64,000 bases of DNA, taken from the NCBI RefSeq assembly GCF_000686045.1, contig NZ_JMLV01000003.1, positions 62,001 to 126,000 on the forward strand. The letters are read 5' to 3'. This DNA comes from Fodinicurvata fenggangensis DSM 21160 (lineage in GTDB: Bacteria > Pseudomonadota > Alphaproteobacteria > Kiloniellales > DSM-21159). Positions 8,907 through 18,359 of the stretch are shown in pieces (position 1 is the stretch's first letter; each line of letters opens with the position of its first letter). The notes below the pieces were generated by a model, which did not search any database, had not been told where the DNA came from, and saw nothing but the letters and a program-made list of their open reading frames with translations. The position numbers and the translations under genes were made by a program.

Positions 8907-9186
8907 ACATAGTTTAAGTCCCCAATAGGCTTTGCCGATTTCCCTGTTTCTCGGGTGCATTCTCTTACTGGTCCAGTAGAACAATCGATGCCTGAAAGCG
9001 TTACGGGAATTACGTCAGCATTATTCAATTGCTGCCCGATGCAAAGGAGGTATAACTGAACTTTATCAGGTGCGGTGGCGGGGGACGCTGTCGTGCCAAT
9101 GACGCGTGAGACTGTAAGGCGCCGGTGCCCCTTGAATTTGCCCTGCCCAGACAGACTGCGCAGCAGGGTGGAGTGAGGGGGGAGTC
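8907..9186. other. Intergenic stretch without recognised gene
   Basis: About 280 bp between the hairpin and the hydrolase gene. No conserved ORF is visible. It presumably holds the hydrolase promoter; a purine-rich ribosome site (GGGGGGAG) lies just before the ATG at 9187. No repeat or RNA gene recognised. Confidence 0.5.
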
Positions 9187-10836
9187 ATGCAGAAGTGTCC
9201 AGGCGCTACCGGTGCCGGTAAAGGTTATTCATCCATTTCACGACGAGGTTTGTTGCAGGGCCTGGGAGCCGCCACGGCTGTCTCGGCTTGCGCCGCACGT
9301 CCGGCAATGGCTGAGCAATATGAAGGGCCCGAGGTTCTGCAAGAGGCAACGCAGTCACCGCCACAGACGGCCGGTGTCCTGAGTTCGTCGTCGCTGATTG
9401 ATGAAGCCTTGGCCCGGCTGGATGATATCTGCCGCGATATCAAGGAACGCTCGGGAATACCGGGCCTGGCGGTGTCCGTCGGGCGAGAGGGAGAGACGGT
9501 TTTCGCGGAAGGCTATGGTCTGCGCCGCATTGGGGCCGCTGAACAAGTCAATGCAGATACCGTCTTCCAGATTGCCTCCTGTTCCAAATCGCTGGGGGCA
9601 ACCGTGGTTGCCAGCCAGGTCGAGGCCGGCCTGGTGGCGTGGGACACGCCAATCAAGACGCTGCTGCCCTGGTTCGAGCTGGCAGATCCTTGGGTCACGG
9701 AGCATGTGAGCCTTGGCGATCTCTATTCGCATCGTTCCGGCCTGCCGGATCATGGCGGAGACGACCTGGAGGATCTGGGCTATGACCGGCGCACGATCCT
9801 GGAGCGGCTGCGTTTGCTGCCGCTCCATGCCTTTCGGGCGCACTATGCCTATACCAACTTCGGGCTGACGGCGGCTGCCGAGGCGGTGGCCAAAGCAGCC
9901 GGTCAGGATTGGGCCGATCTCTGCGCGGCAGAGCTCTATCGCCCGCTGGGCATGGACCGGACCAGTTCGCGCTATGCGGATTATCGCGCGCGCGACAATC
10001 GGGCAGACGGCCATGTGCCTGTCGAGGGCGGCTATCAGCCACGCTATCAGAGGCAGCCGGACGCCCAGTCCCCGGCGGGCGGGGTCAGCTCTAGTGTGCA
10101 TGATATGGCTAGGTGGATGGCGCTCATCCTGCAAGGGGGTGACTTCGAGGGACAGCCCTTCATTGCTACCGATGCCTTGCTGCCCGCTGCGTCGGCTCAG
10201 GTTATCACCGCGCCATCCTTTGCAATGGATGCACGGAGTTCGACCTACGGCTACGGCTTCGGTGTCGGGACCGAACCCTCGGGGCGGCTGTCGCTCAGCC
10301 ATTCCGGCGCCTTTGCCCTGGGCGTGGGCAGCAACTACCTGATGCTGCCGTCCCTGGGACTGGGGATCACGGTGCTGACCAATGCCTCGCCCAGCGGGGC
10401 CGGGGAAGCCATTTCCACCTCCTTCATGGATCTGGTTCAGTACGGGACGATCACGCGCGACTGGTTTTTGGCCTATCAGCCCCTGATGGCCCCAATCGTG
10501 GCGCCAGTAGGGGAACTGGTTGGCAAGACACGCCCGGCAGGCGCGCAGCCGCCCAAAGCCTCCAGTAGCTATACGGGCCGTTATGCCAACAGCTACTTCG
10601 GTGAAGCGCAGGTCGTGGAAAGAGCAGGTGGGCTGTTTCTGGTGCTGGGTCCGGACTCGCAGGAAAGCCTGCTGGAGCCCTGGGATGGGGACAGCTTCAT
10701 CTATCGCCCACGGGGTGAGAACGCCCCAGAGGGCTCTGTCTCGCGCGTCGCCTTTGACGCTATGGCCAACGGCAAGTCCGAAGCCATAACCATTGAGTTC
10801 CTGAACGGAAACGGGCTGGGCCGCTTCACACGCTAG
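9187..10836 (+). CDS. Tat-exported serine hydrolase, beta-lactamase/class C fold
   Basis: 549 aa. A twin-arginine signal (SISRRGLLQGLGAATAV at about 16-32) is followed by a lipobox-like VSAC and an AMA site, so the protein is exported folded, possibly as a lipoprotein. Beta-lactamase/transpeptidase-like catalytic motifs are in order: SxxK as S131-C-S-K134, YxN as Y222-T-N224, and HSG at 372-374. A C-terminal beta-rich domain (about 450-549) follows, common in esterase or aminopeptidase members of family S12. It could act as a D-peptidase, esterase or amidase; no evidence favours antibiotic resistance. 43 bp separate it from the TpsB gene, so co-transcription is likely. Confidence 0.85.
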   Translation: MQKCPGATGAGKGYSSISRRGLLQGLGAATAVSACAARPAMAEQYEGPEVLQEATQSPPQTAGVLSSSSLIDEALARLDDICRDIKERSGIPGLAVSVGREGETVFAEGYGLRRIGAAEQVNADTVFQIASCSKSLGATVVASQVEAGLVAWDTPIKTLLPWFELADPWVTEHVSLGDLYSHRSGLPDHGGDDLEDLGYDRRTILERLRLLPLHAFRAHYAYTNFGLTAAAEAVAKAAGQDWADLCAAELYRPLGMDRTSSRYADYRARDNRADGHVPVEGGYQPRYQRQPDAQSPAGGVSSSVHDMARWMALILQGGDFEGQPFIATDALLPAASAQVITAPSFAMDARSSTYGYGFGVGTEPSGRLSLSHSGAFALGVGSNYLMLPSLGLGITVLTNASPSGAGEAISTSFMDLVQYGTITRDWFLAYQPLMAPIVAPVGELVGKTRPAGAQPPKASSSYTGRYANSYFGEAQVVERAGGLFLVLGPDSQESLLEPWDGDSFIYRPRGENAPEGSVSRVAFDAMANGKSEAITIEFLNGNGLGRFTR

Positions 10837-10879
10837 GGCCGATCTCCTTTCCCTGAGCAACAACTGGAAAAGAGCAGTG

Positions 10880-12565
10880 ATGATGTCTCGTGTGTCCTTC
10901 ACAGTGCCACAGTTGTGCGTCTTCAGTCTTGCAGTTCTGGGCTTGTTTCTTGTTGCTGGAAGGGCGTTGGCGCAATCTCGCAGCATTCAAAGCCTGACCG
11001 TTGACCAGAACCAAGTGATCGAGCGCTTCCGCCAGCCCCTTGAAGCGCAACCGACCCTGGATCTTGCGGTGCCGGTGGAACGGCGGGCCCTGGTCGACCT
11101 GCCCGAGCAGGCCTATAGGCTCAATCGCGTCACCTTCAGTGGCACGGACGTCCTGCCCTATGAAGATTTACGGCTACTCTGGATGTCTCTGAAGGGGCAG
11201 CCGGTCGGGCGCAGCCAGATCGAGGATCTGGTTGTGGCCATTGAGCGGTATTATCAGGAACAGGACTACTTCGCCCGCGCCCTGGTGTCCGATTGGGATG
11301 GCGAGACAGGCGTGCTGCAGATCCGGATCTTCGACGCCTACATCGAGGAGATCCGCATCAACAGCGACATCCCCGATATCACGCAGCGCCTGCAACCCTA
11401 TCTGGACCGGATCGCCGGGCAGGTGCCCTTGCGGGTTTCGCGGCTCGAGCGCGACCTTCTGCTGATCGAGGATTTGGAAGGTTTTTCCATCGATGCCTTG
11501 CTGGAGAAAATCCCTGACAATGTGCAGGCTGGCCGCTTGACCCTGCAGCTTGATCGGGATGGTCCCGGTGGCCGTGTGGTGTTCAATAATGCGGTCTCTC
11601 CGGATATCGGTCCCTATCAGGCGATTGCCTATGGAGAGGTGGGCGATTTTTTCGGCCTTTTCGAGAAGAACGCACTGACCCTGATCACCAATCCCTTCGA
11701 TCCAAAAGAGTTCATGCTGGCGCAATGGGAGCAATCCGGGCCTGTCGGAACGGAAGGGCTGCATTTCGGCTATTCGCTGGGTTACCTGGAGTCCGTACCA
11801 GGGGGCGAGGCGGCCGAACAGGATATCGAGGCCACAACGACACTCGGCTCATTCTGGCTGGAGTACCCCTTCTTGCGCCGCATAGACTACAACCTGCTGG
11901 GACGCTTGAGCCTTTCGACACAGGATGATCGCATCTGGGCGGGATCCACGCGCATCATCACCGATCGGCAACGCTGGGCCACTTTGAGCGCCAGCTATGA
12001 CCAAACCTTTGAAACCTCGGCCTTCCTGGGGCGCCTGGGCCTTTCACAGGGACTGGAGAGCCTGGGGGCCAGCGAGGTAGATGCCTTCGATGTCGCTCGT
12101 TTTGGTGGTCGCCCGGATTTCACCCTCCTATCCGCAGAAGCGCATTGGCAACAGGGATTGGACGAGGACTGGAGCGTCGAGGCCTCTGCCACGGGGCAAC
12201 TGGCCTTCACGCGCCTGCCGCAGGCTGTGCGCCTGAGCCTGGGGGATAACAGCTTTGCTCGTGCCTATTCCCGTAGTCCCGTGGTGGGGGACAGCGGCCT
12301 GGCAGGTGCATTGACCCTACGCTACAGCCTGGACGGCCTTCTGGACGAGGTGAAGGGCCTTTCCAGCTTTGCCTTCGTGGACCAGGGCTACCTCCACAAC
12401 GATCCGCTTGGTGCAGATTTCCGCTCTGCACATCTGGGTTCCGTTGGCCTTGGCATTGCATTCCGTGATCTGGCAAGCGTCACGCTGACCCAGCCGGCCT
12501 GGTCGAGCCAGGAGATCGAGGAGCGAGGGACTCAAGTCTTTTTTCAGCTGCAATACGCTTTCTGA
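10880..12565 (+). CDS. Two-partner secretion outer-membrane transporter (TpsB/ShlB/FhaC family)
   Basis: 561 aa from the ATG at 10880. Sec signal peptide about 1-32 (cleaved after ALAQ/ALA), a linker, two POTRA-like periplasmic domains about 65-140 and 140-215 (RLNRVTFSGTDVLPYEDL opens the first), then a 16-strand barrel ending in a terminal Phe (LQYAF). The FARAYSRSPVVGDSGLAG segment near residue 455 corresponds to the L6-loop VRGY region, here ARAY. TpsB proteins export large TpsA adhesins or haemolysins; no TpsA gene follows, and the upstream neighbour is a Tat-exported hydrolase. The exported partner is unknown or elsewhere. Confidence 0.85.
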   Translation: MMSRVSFTVPQLCVFSLAVLGLFLVAGRALAQSRSIQSLTVDQNQVIERFRQPLEAQPTLDLAVPVERRALVDLPEQAYRLNRVTFSGTDVLPYEDLRLLWMSLKGQPVGRSQIEDLVVAIERYYQEQDYFARALVSDWDGETGVLQIRIFDAYIEEIRINSDIPDITQRLQPYLDRIAGQVPLRVSRLERDLLLIEDLEGFSIDALLEKIPDNVQAGRLTLQLDRDGPGGRVVFNNAVSPDIGPYQAIAYGEVGDFFGLFEKNALTLITNPFDPKEFMLAQWEQSGPVGTEGLHFGYSLGYLESVPGGEAAEQDIEATTTLGSFWLEYPFLRRIDYNLLGRLSLSTQDDRIWAGSTRIITDRQRWATLSASYDQTFETSAFLGRLGLSQGLESLGASEVDAFDVARFGGRPDFTLLSAEAHWQQGLDEDWSVEASATGQLAFTRLPQAVRLSLGDNSFARAYSRSPVVGDSGLAGALTLRYSLDGLLDEVKGLSSFAFVDQGYLHNDPLGADFRSAHLGSVGLGIAFRDLASVTLTQPAWSSQEIEERGTQVFFQLQYAF

Positions 12566-12739
12566 GCCCGTGATCCGGGCGTGTGGGGAGCGGAGTTAAT
12601 GGATTCCTGCGTTGACCTTTCCCGTCAGCCTGAGCAGGCTTGCCCGCAAGCAAGAACTCCTGAAAGGGAGCTCCACCCGGCCGTCCGGCCAACAATCTGC
12701 CCGAAAACCGCGGCGATAGAAGACTGAAGAGGAAATGCC

Positions 12740-14248
12740 ATGCGCTTGCTTCTTGCCATGATGAAGCACGAAACCAACACCTTTTCCCCGGTGCCCACGA
12801 AGATCGAACGCTTTGCACGGCGAGGAAACGCCCCCTTGCGCGGTGCCGATGCCATCGCGGCCTATAGCAATACCGGAACCGTGCTCTGCGGCTACATGGA
12901 CGAAGCCGCGGAAGCGGGGGCCGAGATCGAGGTGGCGATCGCCGCTGAGGCCTGGCCCAGCGGGCCCGTGGATGACGAGGCCTATCGCATAATGAGCGAT
13001 GCCATCTGCGAAGCGGTGGAGAAGGGTGGCTGGGACGGCATCCTGCTGGACCTGCATGGTGCCATGGTGACCGAGAGCCAGGAGGACGGCGAGGGTACGC
13101 TGGTGCGCCGGGTGCGCGAACTGGCGCCCGATACGCCCATTGCCGTAGGCCTGGACATGCACGCCAACCTCTATGACGAAATTGTCAGTAACTCCAACGT
13201 GGTGGCCGGATACCAGACCTATCCGCACATCGACATGTATGAGACAGGGCGCCGGGCAGGGCGTGCTCTGATCGGCCAGATCAAGGGCGAGGTCAAGCCG
13301 ACCCAGGCCTGGGCCAACAATCCCATGCTGCCTCACGTCATGCGCCAGGGAACGGACGATCATCCCAACAAGGAAATCCAGGCGCGCTGCATCGAGATGG
13401 AAAAGCGCCCCGAGGTTCTATCGGCCAGCCTGTTCGTCGGCTTTCCGCACGCCGATATTCGCGAAGCGGGCCTGTCGGCCGTGGTGGTGACCGACAACGA
13501 TCCGGATCTGGCCGAACAGCTGCGTGACGAGCTGCTGGATATGGCCTGGAAAGAGCGTGAGGCCTTCGTCTATCACCTCGAGCCGCTTGCGGACTCCGTT
13601 TCACGCGCCAAGGCCATTCCGCGCGATCCCCAGAAGGGTCCGGTCATCCTGCTGGATCACTTTGATAATGCCGCTTCGGGCGGGACCATGGACACGACGG
13701 CCGTCCTGGCCGAGATCCTGAAGCAGGAGTTGGAGGATGTCGCCATCTTCGGGATTTACGACCCCGAAGCCGTGCAACAGGCGGTCGCTGCGGGGATTGG
13801 TGAAACGGTAACGCTCAAGATCGGCGGCAAGATGGACATGCCGGCCATTCCGGCGGAGAACAAGCCGCTGGAAGTCACCGGCCGCGTGAAGACCATTTCG
13901 GAAGGACGCTATCGCAACAAGGGTCCCATGTATGCCGGTGTGGCCATGGACATGGGAACGGCCGTGGTCCTGGATACCGGCAAGGTGGATATCGTGGTCA
14001 TTTCACGCCACGTAGAACCGCACGATATCAACGTCCTGTTGAGCCTGGGAATAGATCCCATGCAGAAGCGCTATGTGATGCTGAAGAGCCGCATCCACTG
14101 GCGTGCCGGCCTGAAACACATTGCCCGGGACATCATCGAGTGTGCCGGAATAGGTGTGTGCACCTCGGACTACAGCCAGCTGAATTTCTCGAAAGTGCGC
14201 CGGCCGATCTATCCACTGGATGACATCAGCGATCGTCACGCTTCCTAG
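12740..14248 (+). CDS. M81 family metallopeptidase (MlrC-like)
   Basis: 502 aa, full length for the MlrC family, originally named for microcystin degradation but widespread in organisms that never see microcystin. N-terminal DUF1485-type domain with MKHETNTFSPV at 8-18 (metal-binding His/Glu style), GILLDLHGAMV, GLDMHANLY and the GYQTYPHIDMYETG segment near 155. The C-terminal MlrC_C domain begins about 295 (GPVILLDHFDNAASGG). A ribosome site AGAGGAAAT precedes the ATG. Substrate unknown, probably a small linear or cyclic peptide or amide. Confidence 0.9.
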   Translation: MRLLLAMMKHETNTFSPVPTKIERFARRGNAPLRGADAIAAYSNTGTVLCGYMDEAAEAGAEIEVAIAAEAWPSGPVDDEAYRIMSDAICEAVEKGGWDGILLDLHGAMVTESQEDGEGTLVRRVRELAPDTPIAVGLDMHANLYDEIVSNSNVVAGYQTYPHIDMYETGRRAGRALIGQIKGEVKPTQAWANNPMLPHVMRQGTDDHPNKEIQARCIEMEKRPEVLSASLFVGFPHADIREAGLSAVVVTDNDPDLAEQLRDELLDMAWKEREAFVYHLEPLADSVSRAKAIPRDPQKGPVILLDHFDNAASGGTMDTTAVLAEILKQELEDVAIFGIYDPEAVQQAVAAGIGETVTLKIGGKMDMPAIPAENKPLEVTGRVKTISEGRYRNKGPMYAGVAMDMGTAVVLDTGKVDIVVISRHVEPHDINVLLSLGIDPMQKRYVMLKSRIHWRAGLKHIARDIIECAGIGVCTSDYSQLNFSKVRRPIYPLDDISDRHAS

Positions 14249-14264
14249 AATGCTTTGCATGAAA

Positions 14265-14292
14265 AAGCGCCGGCCCACACGGGCCGGCGCTT
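14265..14292. terminator. Strong terminator between M81 peptidase and ask
   Basis: Perfect 12-bp stem AAGCGCCGGCCC / GGGCCGGCGCTT with an ACAC loop. On the minus strand the stem is followed by a short T run (the plus-strand AAAAA at 14262-14266), so it is best placed to end the ectABC-ask transcript. It can also stop transcription coming from the M81 gene. Confidence 0.85.
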
Positions 14293-14321
14293 ATGGCAAG
14301 TCACTGTAGCGAAGGGACGAG

Positions 14322-15785
14322 TCAGGCTGCCTGCTGACAGAGGGGCTCGACCCTACCGGTAAAAAAAGTCTCGTGGAGACTCTTGATCGCCTTGCTCAGG
14401 TCTTGGCGCTGGACCAGGAACTGGACATCCACACTGCGCGTGTTCTGATGGGCGGCAACCACATCGACCCCTGCGGTCTCCAGGGCATCCAGGCCACGTG
14501 AAAGCACGCGCAGACCATTGAGATTGCGCCCGATGACCGAGGCGATGGACAGGGACCGCACCGTGATCTCCGCCGAAGGGTAACGTTCCTTCAAGTCGTG
14601 CTCGACGCGCTTGATGGACTTCAACGAAGCGTCCACGTAGTGCGTGATGGTGTTGGCGTTCGAGGTCTTTGAGGTGATGCGCACCTTGTGACGGGTCAGC
14701 GCCTCCAAGAAGGCTGCATCGTAGCCCTTCACGCCCACCATATCCTGTTCGAACAGCTCGATGGAGTAGACGTTCAGGCCGGTCACGATCTCGGCCGAGC
14801 CCGCCTCCGTCGTGCTTTCGTCGATCAAAGTGCCCGGGTCCTCGGGCTCGAAGGCATTGGTCACCCGCAGGGGCACACTGGCCTGCCGCAGGGTCTTGGC
14901 GGCCTTCGGATGGATCGCCTCCATGCCCATGTTCGAAAGCTGGTCGGCCACGTCGTAGTTGGTGTGGCCCAGCTTGCATACCGCGTCCGCGCCGACGATC
15001 TTGGGGTCGGCCGAAGACAAATGGAATTCCTTGTGAATGATGGCTTCGCGTGCAGATGTCAGGGCGGCGATCTGCGAGAAAGTCACTTCGGAATAGCCGC
15101 GGTCAAATTCCTTCATCAGGCCCTCGGAACACTGGGCGTAGCCCGTGACGATGGGCAGCTCGTTTTCGAGATCGATGTCGGCAAAGGCCGATTCGATACG
15201 TTCGCGTAGGCTGTGCTCCGCGTCGTCGCGCCAGCCGCTCAGGTCCACGAAGCGTGCGTTCACATCCATGCGACGCAGCAGCATTGAGGTGACAAAGGCC
15301 GAATGGGCTTCGCCCAGGCCAGAGAGCAGTTCGCGGATGACCAGCATGTGCTGGGACAGGCGGAAGTGCCCATAGGAGCACAGACGCTGCAGGTCGATCA
15401 GGCAACTGCGTGCACCTTCGATGCGTTCGCGCACGAAATCGTCGGCAAAGCTGCGGTCAGCGGGATGCTCCAACACCTTCTCATGCGCTTCGCACATGGC
15501 CGTTGCCACGGTGCTAAGGGCATCGGACCAGCCATGGTCGCTGTCCGAACTGGAGAAGAGGGCATAGACACCCGGTTCCCCGGATTTCTTGTGCTCCAAC
15601 AGCAGGTCCGTGATTCCGCCAAAGGCGGAGACCACGAAGATCCTGTTGTAGAGCTCGCTGCCCGTGCGATTGCCGACAATCAGGCTGTCAGCCAACTCGT
15701 TGACATGCGACATGGAGGTGCCGCCGATCTTCTCGACGGTATGCTGTCCGGCCGGATGGCCGGCTTCAATGGATCTGTCAGTCAT
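14322..15785 (-). CDS. ask: Ectoine-type aspartate kinase
   Basis: Aspartokinase of the Ask_Ect type, which supplies aspartyl phosphate for ectoine synthesis outside normal lysine/threonine feedback. From the ATG at 15785, preceded by a good AGGA site, it has 487 aa; an upstream in-frame ATG at 15836 would overlap ectC and lacks a site. The N-terminal VEKIGGTSMSH replaces the KFGGTS motif of housekeeping kinases, which is characteristic of Ask_Ect. Two ACT-like segments occupy the C-terminal third (VGVKGYDAAFLEAL, and SLSIASVIGRNLNGL). It is last in the ectABC-ask operon and is followed by a strong terminator. Confidence 0.93.
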   Translation of the reverse strand: MTDRSIEAGHPAGQHTVEKIGGTSMSHVNELADSLIVGNRTGSELYNRIFVVSAFGGITDLLLEHKKSGEPGVYALFSSSDSDHGWSDALSTVATAMCEAHEKVLEHPADRSFADDFVRERIEGARSCLIDLQRLCSYGHFRLSQHMLVIRELLSGLGEAHSAFVTSMLLRRMDVNARFVDLSGWRDDAEHSLRERIESAFADIDLENELPIVTGYAQCSEGLMKEFDRGYSEVTFSQIAALTSAREAIIHKEFHLSSADPKIVGADAVCKLGHTNYDVADQLSNMGMEAIHPKAAKTLRQASVPLRVTNAFEPEDPGTLIDESTTEAGSAEIVTGLNVYSIELFEQDMVGVKGYDAAFLEALTRHKVRITSKTSNANTITHYVDASLKSIKRVEHDLKERYPSAEITVRSLSIASVIGRNLNGLRVLSRGLDALETAGVDVVAAHQNTRSVDVQFLVQRQDLSKAIKSLHETFFTGRVEPLCQQAA

Positions 15786-15816
15786 TGCTTTCCTGCCCCT
15801 TGGGGCAATTGCTGTG

Positions 15817-16203
15817 TCAGCTGTCGGCCGGTGCATAGGACCCGTCGGCCTGATGCACTTCCTTGCCGGTAACGGGAGGGTTGAAGCAACAGGCCATGAC
15901 CAGTTCTTCCTCGGCCTTCAGCGTATGCTTGTCATGCTGGTCGAGGGCATACATCACGCCCGGCTTGATCTCGTGGGTCTCGCCGGTGGCCAGGTCGGTG
16001 ATCGAGCCCTTTCCCTGCATGCAATAAACACTTTCGAAGTGATGCTTGTAGTGAAAGGTGTGCTCGGACCCGGCTTCCAGGATCGTGATGTGGAAGGAAA
16101 AGCCCATGTTGTCGTCGGCCAGAAGCATGCGGACCGAAGTCCAGTTGGCATCTGATACGGCACGCGGGCCGTTCTTCAATTCATTGAAGTCGCGAACGAT
16201 CAT
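15817..16203 (-). CDS. ectC: L-ectoine synthase
   Basis: Closes N-gamma-acetyl-diaminobutyrate to ectoine. 128 aa from the ATG at 16203 (MIVRDFNELKNG), the family length and N-terminus; the longer frame upstream overlaps ectB and has no support. Cupin landmarks are visible: GFSFHITILEAGSEHTFHYKHH carries metal ligands, then ESVYCMQGKGSI and YALDQHDKHTL. It lies directly after ectB (5 bp) in the ectoine operon. Confidence 0.96.
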   Translation of the reverse strand: MIVRDFNELKNGPRAVSDANWTSVRMLLADDNMGFSFHITILEAGSEHTFHYKHHFESVYCMQGKGSITDLATGETHEIKPGVMYALDQHDKHTLKAEEELVMACCFNPPVTGKEVHQADGSYAPADS

Positions 16204-16208
16204 TCTTC

Positions 16209-17498
16209 TTACTCCGCTGCGTGTTTCAGGCCGGTACAACTCAGGGCGGCCTGTTCCAGTATGTCGAGACCCGCCTTGAACTGCTCCATGGGCGTGGTCA
16301 GTGGGGCCAGGACCTTCACAACCTCGTCATCGGAACCCGAGGTTTCGATGATCAGGCCATGGCGGAAGGATTTGGCACAGATGCTTTCTGCCAGTTCGCC
16401 GGAACCGACATCCACGCCCTGCATCATGCCACGGCCCTTGAGGCGTGCGCCAGGGATGCCATCGGCAATCCGCTGGAGGCGTTCGGTAAGCACTTCGGCC
16501 TTTTCGGCGATTTCCTTCACGAAGCGGTCATCGGACCAGAATTTTTCCAGTGCGACGCGCGCTGTCACGAAGGCATGGGTGTTGCCACGGAACGTCCCGT
16601 TGTGCTCCGCCGGTTTCCAGATGTCATGTTCCGGACGGACCAGCAGACCCGCGAACGGCAGGCCAAAGCCCGAAAACGACTTGGCCAGGGGGATCAGATC
16701 GGGTTCCACGCCCATCTCGTCAAAGCTGAAGAAACTGCCCGAGCGGCCGATGCCAGCCTGGATGTCGTCGACAATCAGGAGGGCACCGTACTTCTTCGCA
16801 AGGCGGGCAATGCCCTGGACCCATTCGGTCGAGGCGGCATTCAGGCCACCTTCGCCCTGGATTAACTCGACGATGAAGGCTGCCGGTGCGTCAATGCCGC
16901 TGGAAGTATTGTCGAGCAGCATCTCGATCTGGGACAGGGTGTCCACGTCCTCACCGAAGGCGCCTTCATAGGGCATGCGGGTGACGTCGTTCAGGGAGAC
17001 GCCCCCGCCGCCCTCGCGCTTGCCGAGATTGCCCGTGGCCGCCAATGCGCCCAGGGACATGCCGTGAAAGCCGTTGGTGAACGCGATGATGTTGCGACGT
17101 CCCGTGACCTTGCGGGCCAGTTTCATGGCCGCTTCAATCGCATTGGTGCCGGTCGGGCCGGTCATCATCAGGCGGTGGGGCAAGCCACGCGGCTCCAGGA
17201 TCAGGCTTTCGAAGGTTTCCAGGAAGGCCTGCTTGCTGTCGGTGTACATGTCCAAACCGTGGGCAATGCCGTCACCGGCAATATGCTCCATCAGCGCCTG
17301 CTTCATGTCGGGATCGTTGTGACCGTAGTTGAGGGATGAACAGCCGCCAAGGAAGTCGATGTACTCGCGACCCTCGCGGTCGATCAGGGTGCTGCCGCTG
17401 GCGCGCACGAAGACCGTGTCAAAGGAACGGCAGTAGCTGCGCACTTCGGATTCGCGGCGGGCAAAGATGTTGGTTTCGGCTGTTGTTACAGTCGACAT
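16209..17498 (-). CDS. ectB: Diaminobutyrate-2-oxoglutarate aminotransferase
   Basis: PLP class III aminotransferase that converts aspartate semialdehyde and glutamate to L-2,4-diaminobutyrate, first step of ectoine synthesis. 429 aa, normal length. EctB-style features: FLGGCSSLNYGHNDP near 50, TGPTGTNAIEAAMKLARK, DDIQAGIGRSGSFFSFDEMG, and the PLP lysine in PLAKSFSGFGLP. It lies between ectA (64 bp gap) and ectC. Confidence 0.96.
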   Translation of the reverse strand: MSTVTTAETNIFARRESEVRSYCRSFDTVFVRASGSTLIDREGREYIDFLGGCSSLNYGHNDPDMKQALMEHIAGDGIAHGLDMYTDSKQAFLETFESLILEPRGLPHRLMMTGPTGTNAIEAAMKLARKVTGRRNIIAFTNGFHGMSLGALAATGNLGKREGGGGVSLNDVTRMPYEGAFGEDVDTLSQIEMLLDNTSSGIDAPAAFIVELIQGEGGLNAASTEWVQGIARLAKKYGALLIVDDIQAGIGRSGSFFSFDEMGVEPDLIPLAKSFSGFGLPFAGLLVRPEHDIWKPAEHNGTFRGNTHAFVTARVALEKFWSDDRFVKEIAEKAEVLTERLQRIADGIPGARLKGRGMMQGVDVGSGELAESICAKSFRHGLIIETSGSDDEVVKVLAPLTTPMEQFKAGLDILEQAALSCTGLKHAAE

Positions 17499-17562
17499 GG
17501 GAATTTCCTTGGTGGAGTCAGTTAAAGTATCTGCGGTTCGTTCGTGAGATACCGCTATACGC

Positions 17563-18108
17563 TCAGGCAGCGCTGCGCAGTGCCTCGCGCAGGGAGATCG
17601 TCACCATGTACTCGGTGTCGTGCTTCCCGTCGAAATGCTCTTCGCTCTTGAAGTGAGCTTCGCTGTCCACCTCGGCGTCGGACTTGCCGGCGAAGCGGGT
17701 GAACAGTCCCCAGGAGGCATCATTGTCCCGGGTGATCGTGGTCTGAATGCGTTGCACGTCCGCGCAGATATCACGGTCCAGAAGTTCCGCCAGCATGCGC
17801 TGACCAAGACCCTGTCCGCGGGCCTTTTCGGACACTGCGACCTGCCAGACAAAAAGTGTCTGAGGATCGTCGGGCAGAAGATAGCCGGACACCCACCCCA
17901 CGGCCTCGCCATCGAGTTCGGCCAGAACACAGGTGTCGCGGAAGTGATCGCATTGGATCAGGTTGCAGTACATCGAGTTCTCGTCGAGCGGTTTACACTC
18001 CCTGATAAGCGACCAGACGGTGGAACCGTCAGCGTCCTCGGGTTTGCGCAATTTGATGGTCTTGCGCGGGACGATCTTGGGTCTGTCTTGCAAGGTTTCT
18101 GTCCTCAT
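17563..18108 (-). CDS. ectA: L-2,4-diaminobutyrate N-gamma-acetyltransferase
   Basis: GNAT-fold acetyltransferase using acetyl-CoA, second step of ectoine synthesis. 181 aa. The acetyl-CoA loop is in VSEKARGQGLGQRMLAELL, and the substrate-facing segment CKPLDENSMYCNLIQCDHF is typical of EctA. First gene of the minus-strand operon; its upstream region is shared with the divergent ectR. No ectoine hydroxylase gene (ectD) is present in the window. Confidence 0.96.
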   Translation of the reverse strand: MRTETLQDRPKIVPRKTIKLRKPEDADGSTVWSLIRECKPLDENSMYCNLIQCDHFRDTCVLAELDGEAVGWVSGYLLPDDPQTLFVWQVAVSEKARGQGLGQRMLAELLDRDICADVQRIQTTITRDNDASWGLFTRFAGKSDAEVDSEAHFKSEEHFDGKHDTEYMVTISLREALRSAA

Positions 18109-18359
18109 GCTCTTAATTTGTTAGCCATACTAAATATATTATCGCGATTCAAAAATCAAGAGGCTTGAGTTTCCTAGAAAAAATTCGGCATCTCCAGTGA
18201 GTTCAAGTTCCCTGTTCCATTAGAAAGGCTTACTATATATCCACTCGAAAAAGCATGTCCTTAAGTGATACAAACTATATCGGATGCGAATCGCCGTGAT
18301 ACGCAGGTTGCAGGGGCCCTGCTCTCAAGGGGAGGGGGCGATCAGAAAGAGGTCAAATC
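18109..18359. promoter_or_regulatory. Divergent ectA/ectR promoter region
   Basis: About 250 bp, more AT-rich than the flanking genes. On the minus strand TTGATT is followed 17 bp later by TATTTA ahead of ectA, a weak candidate promoter. In other bacteria EctR binds next to the ectA promoter; I could not pick out a convincing palindromic box. The ectR ATG at 18360 has an AAGAGG ribosome site. Confidence 0.4.

Noticed and set aside
9187-10836. Antibiotic-resistance beta-lactamase
   Set aside because: The S12/class C fold motifs are shared with many peptidases and esterases, and the extra C-terminal domain argues against a dedicated beta-lactamase.
9355-10986. 543-aa minus-strand open frame
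   Set aside because: Antisense to the hydrolase gene whose signal peptide and catalytic motifs are clear; the minus-strand protein shows no family features and arises from GC-rich codon bias.
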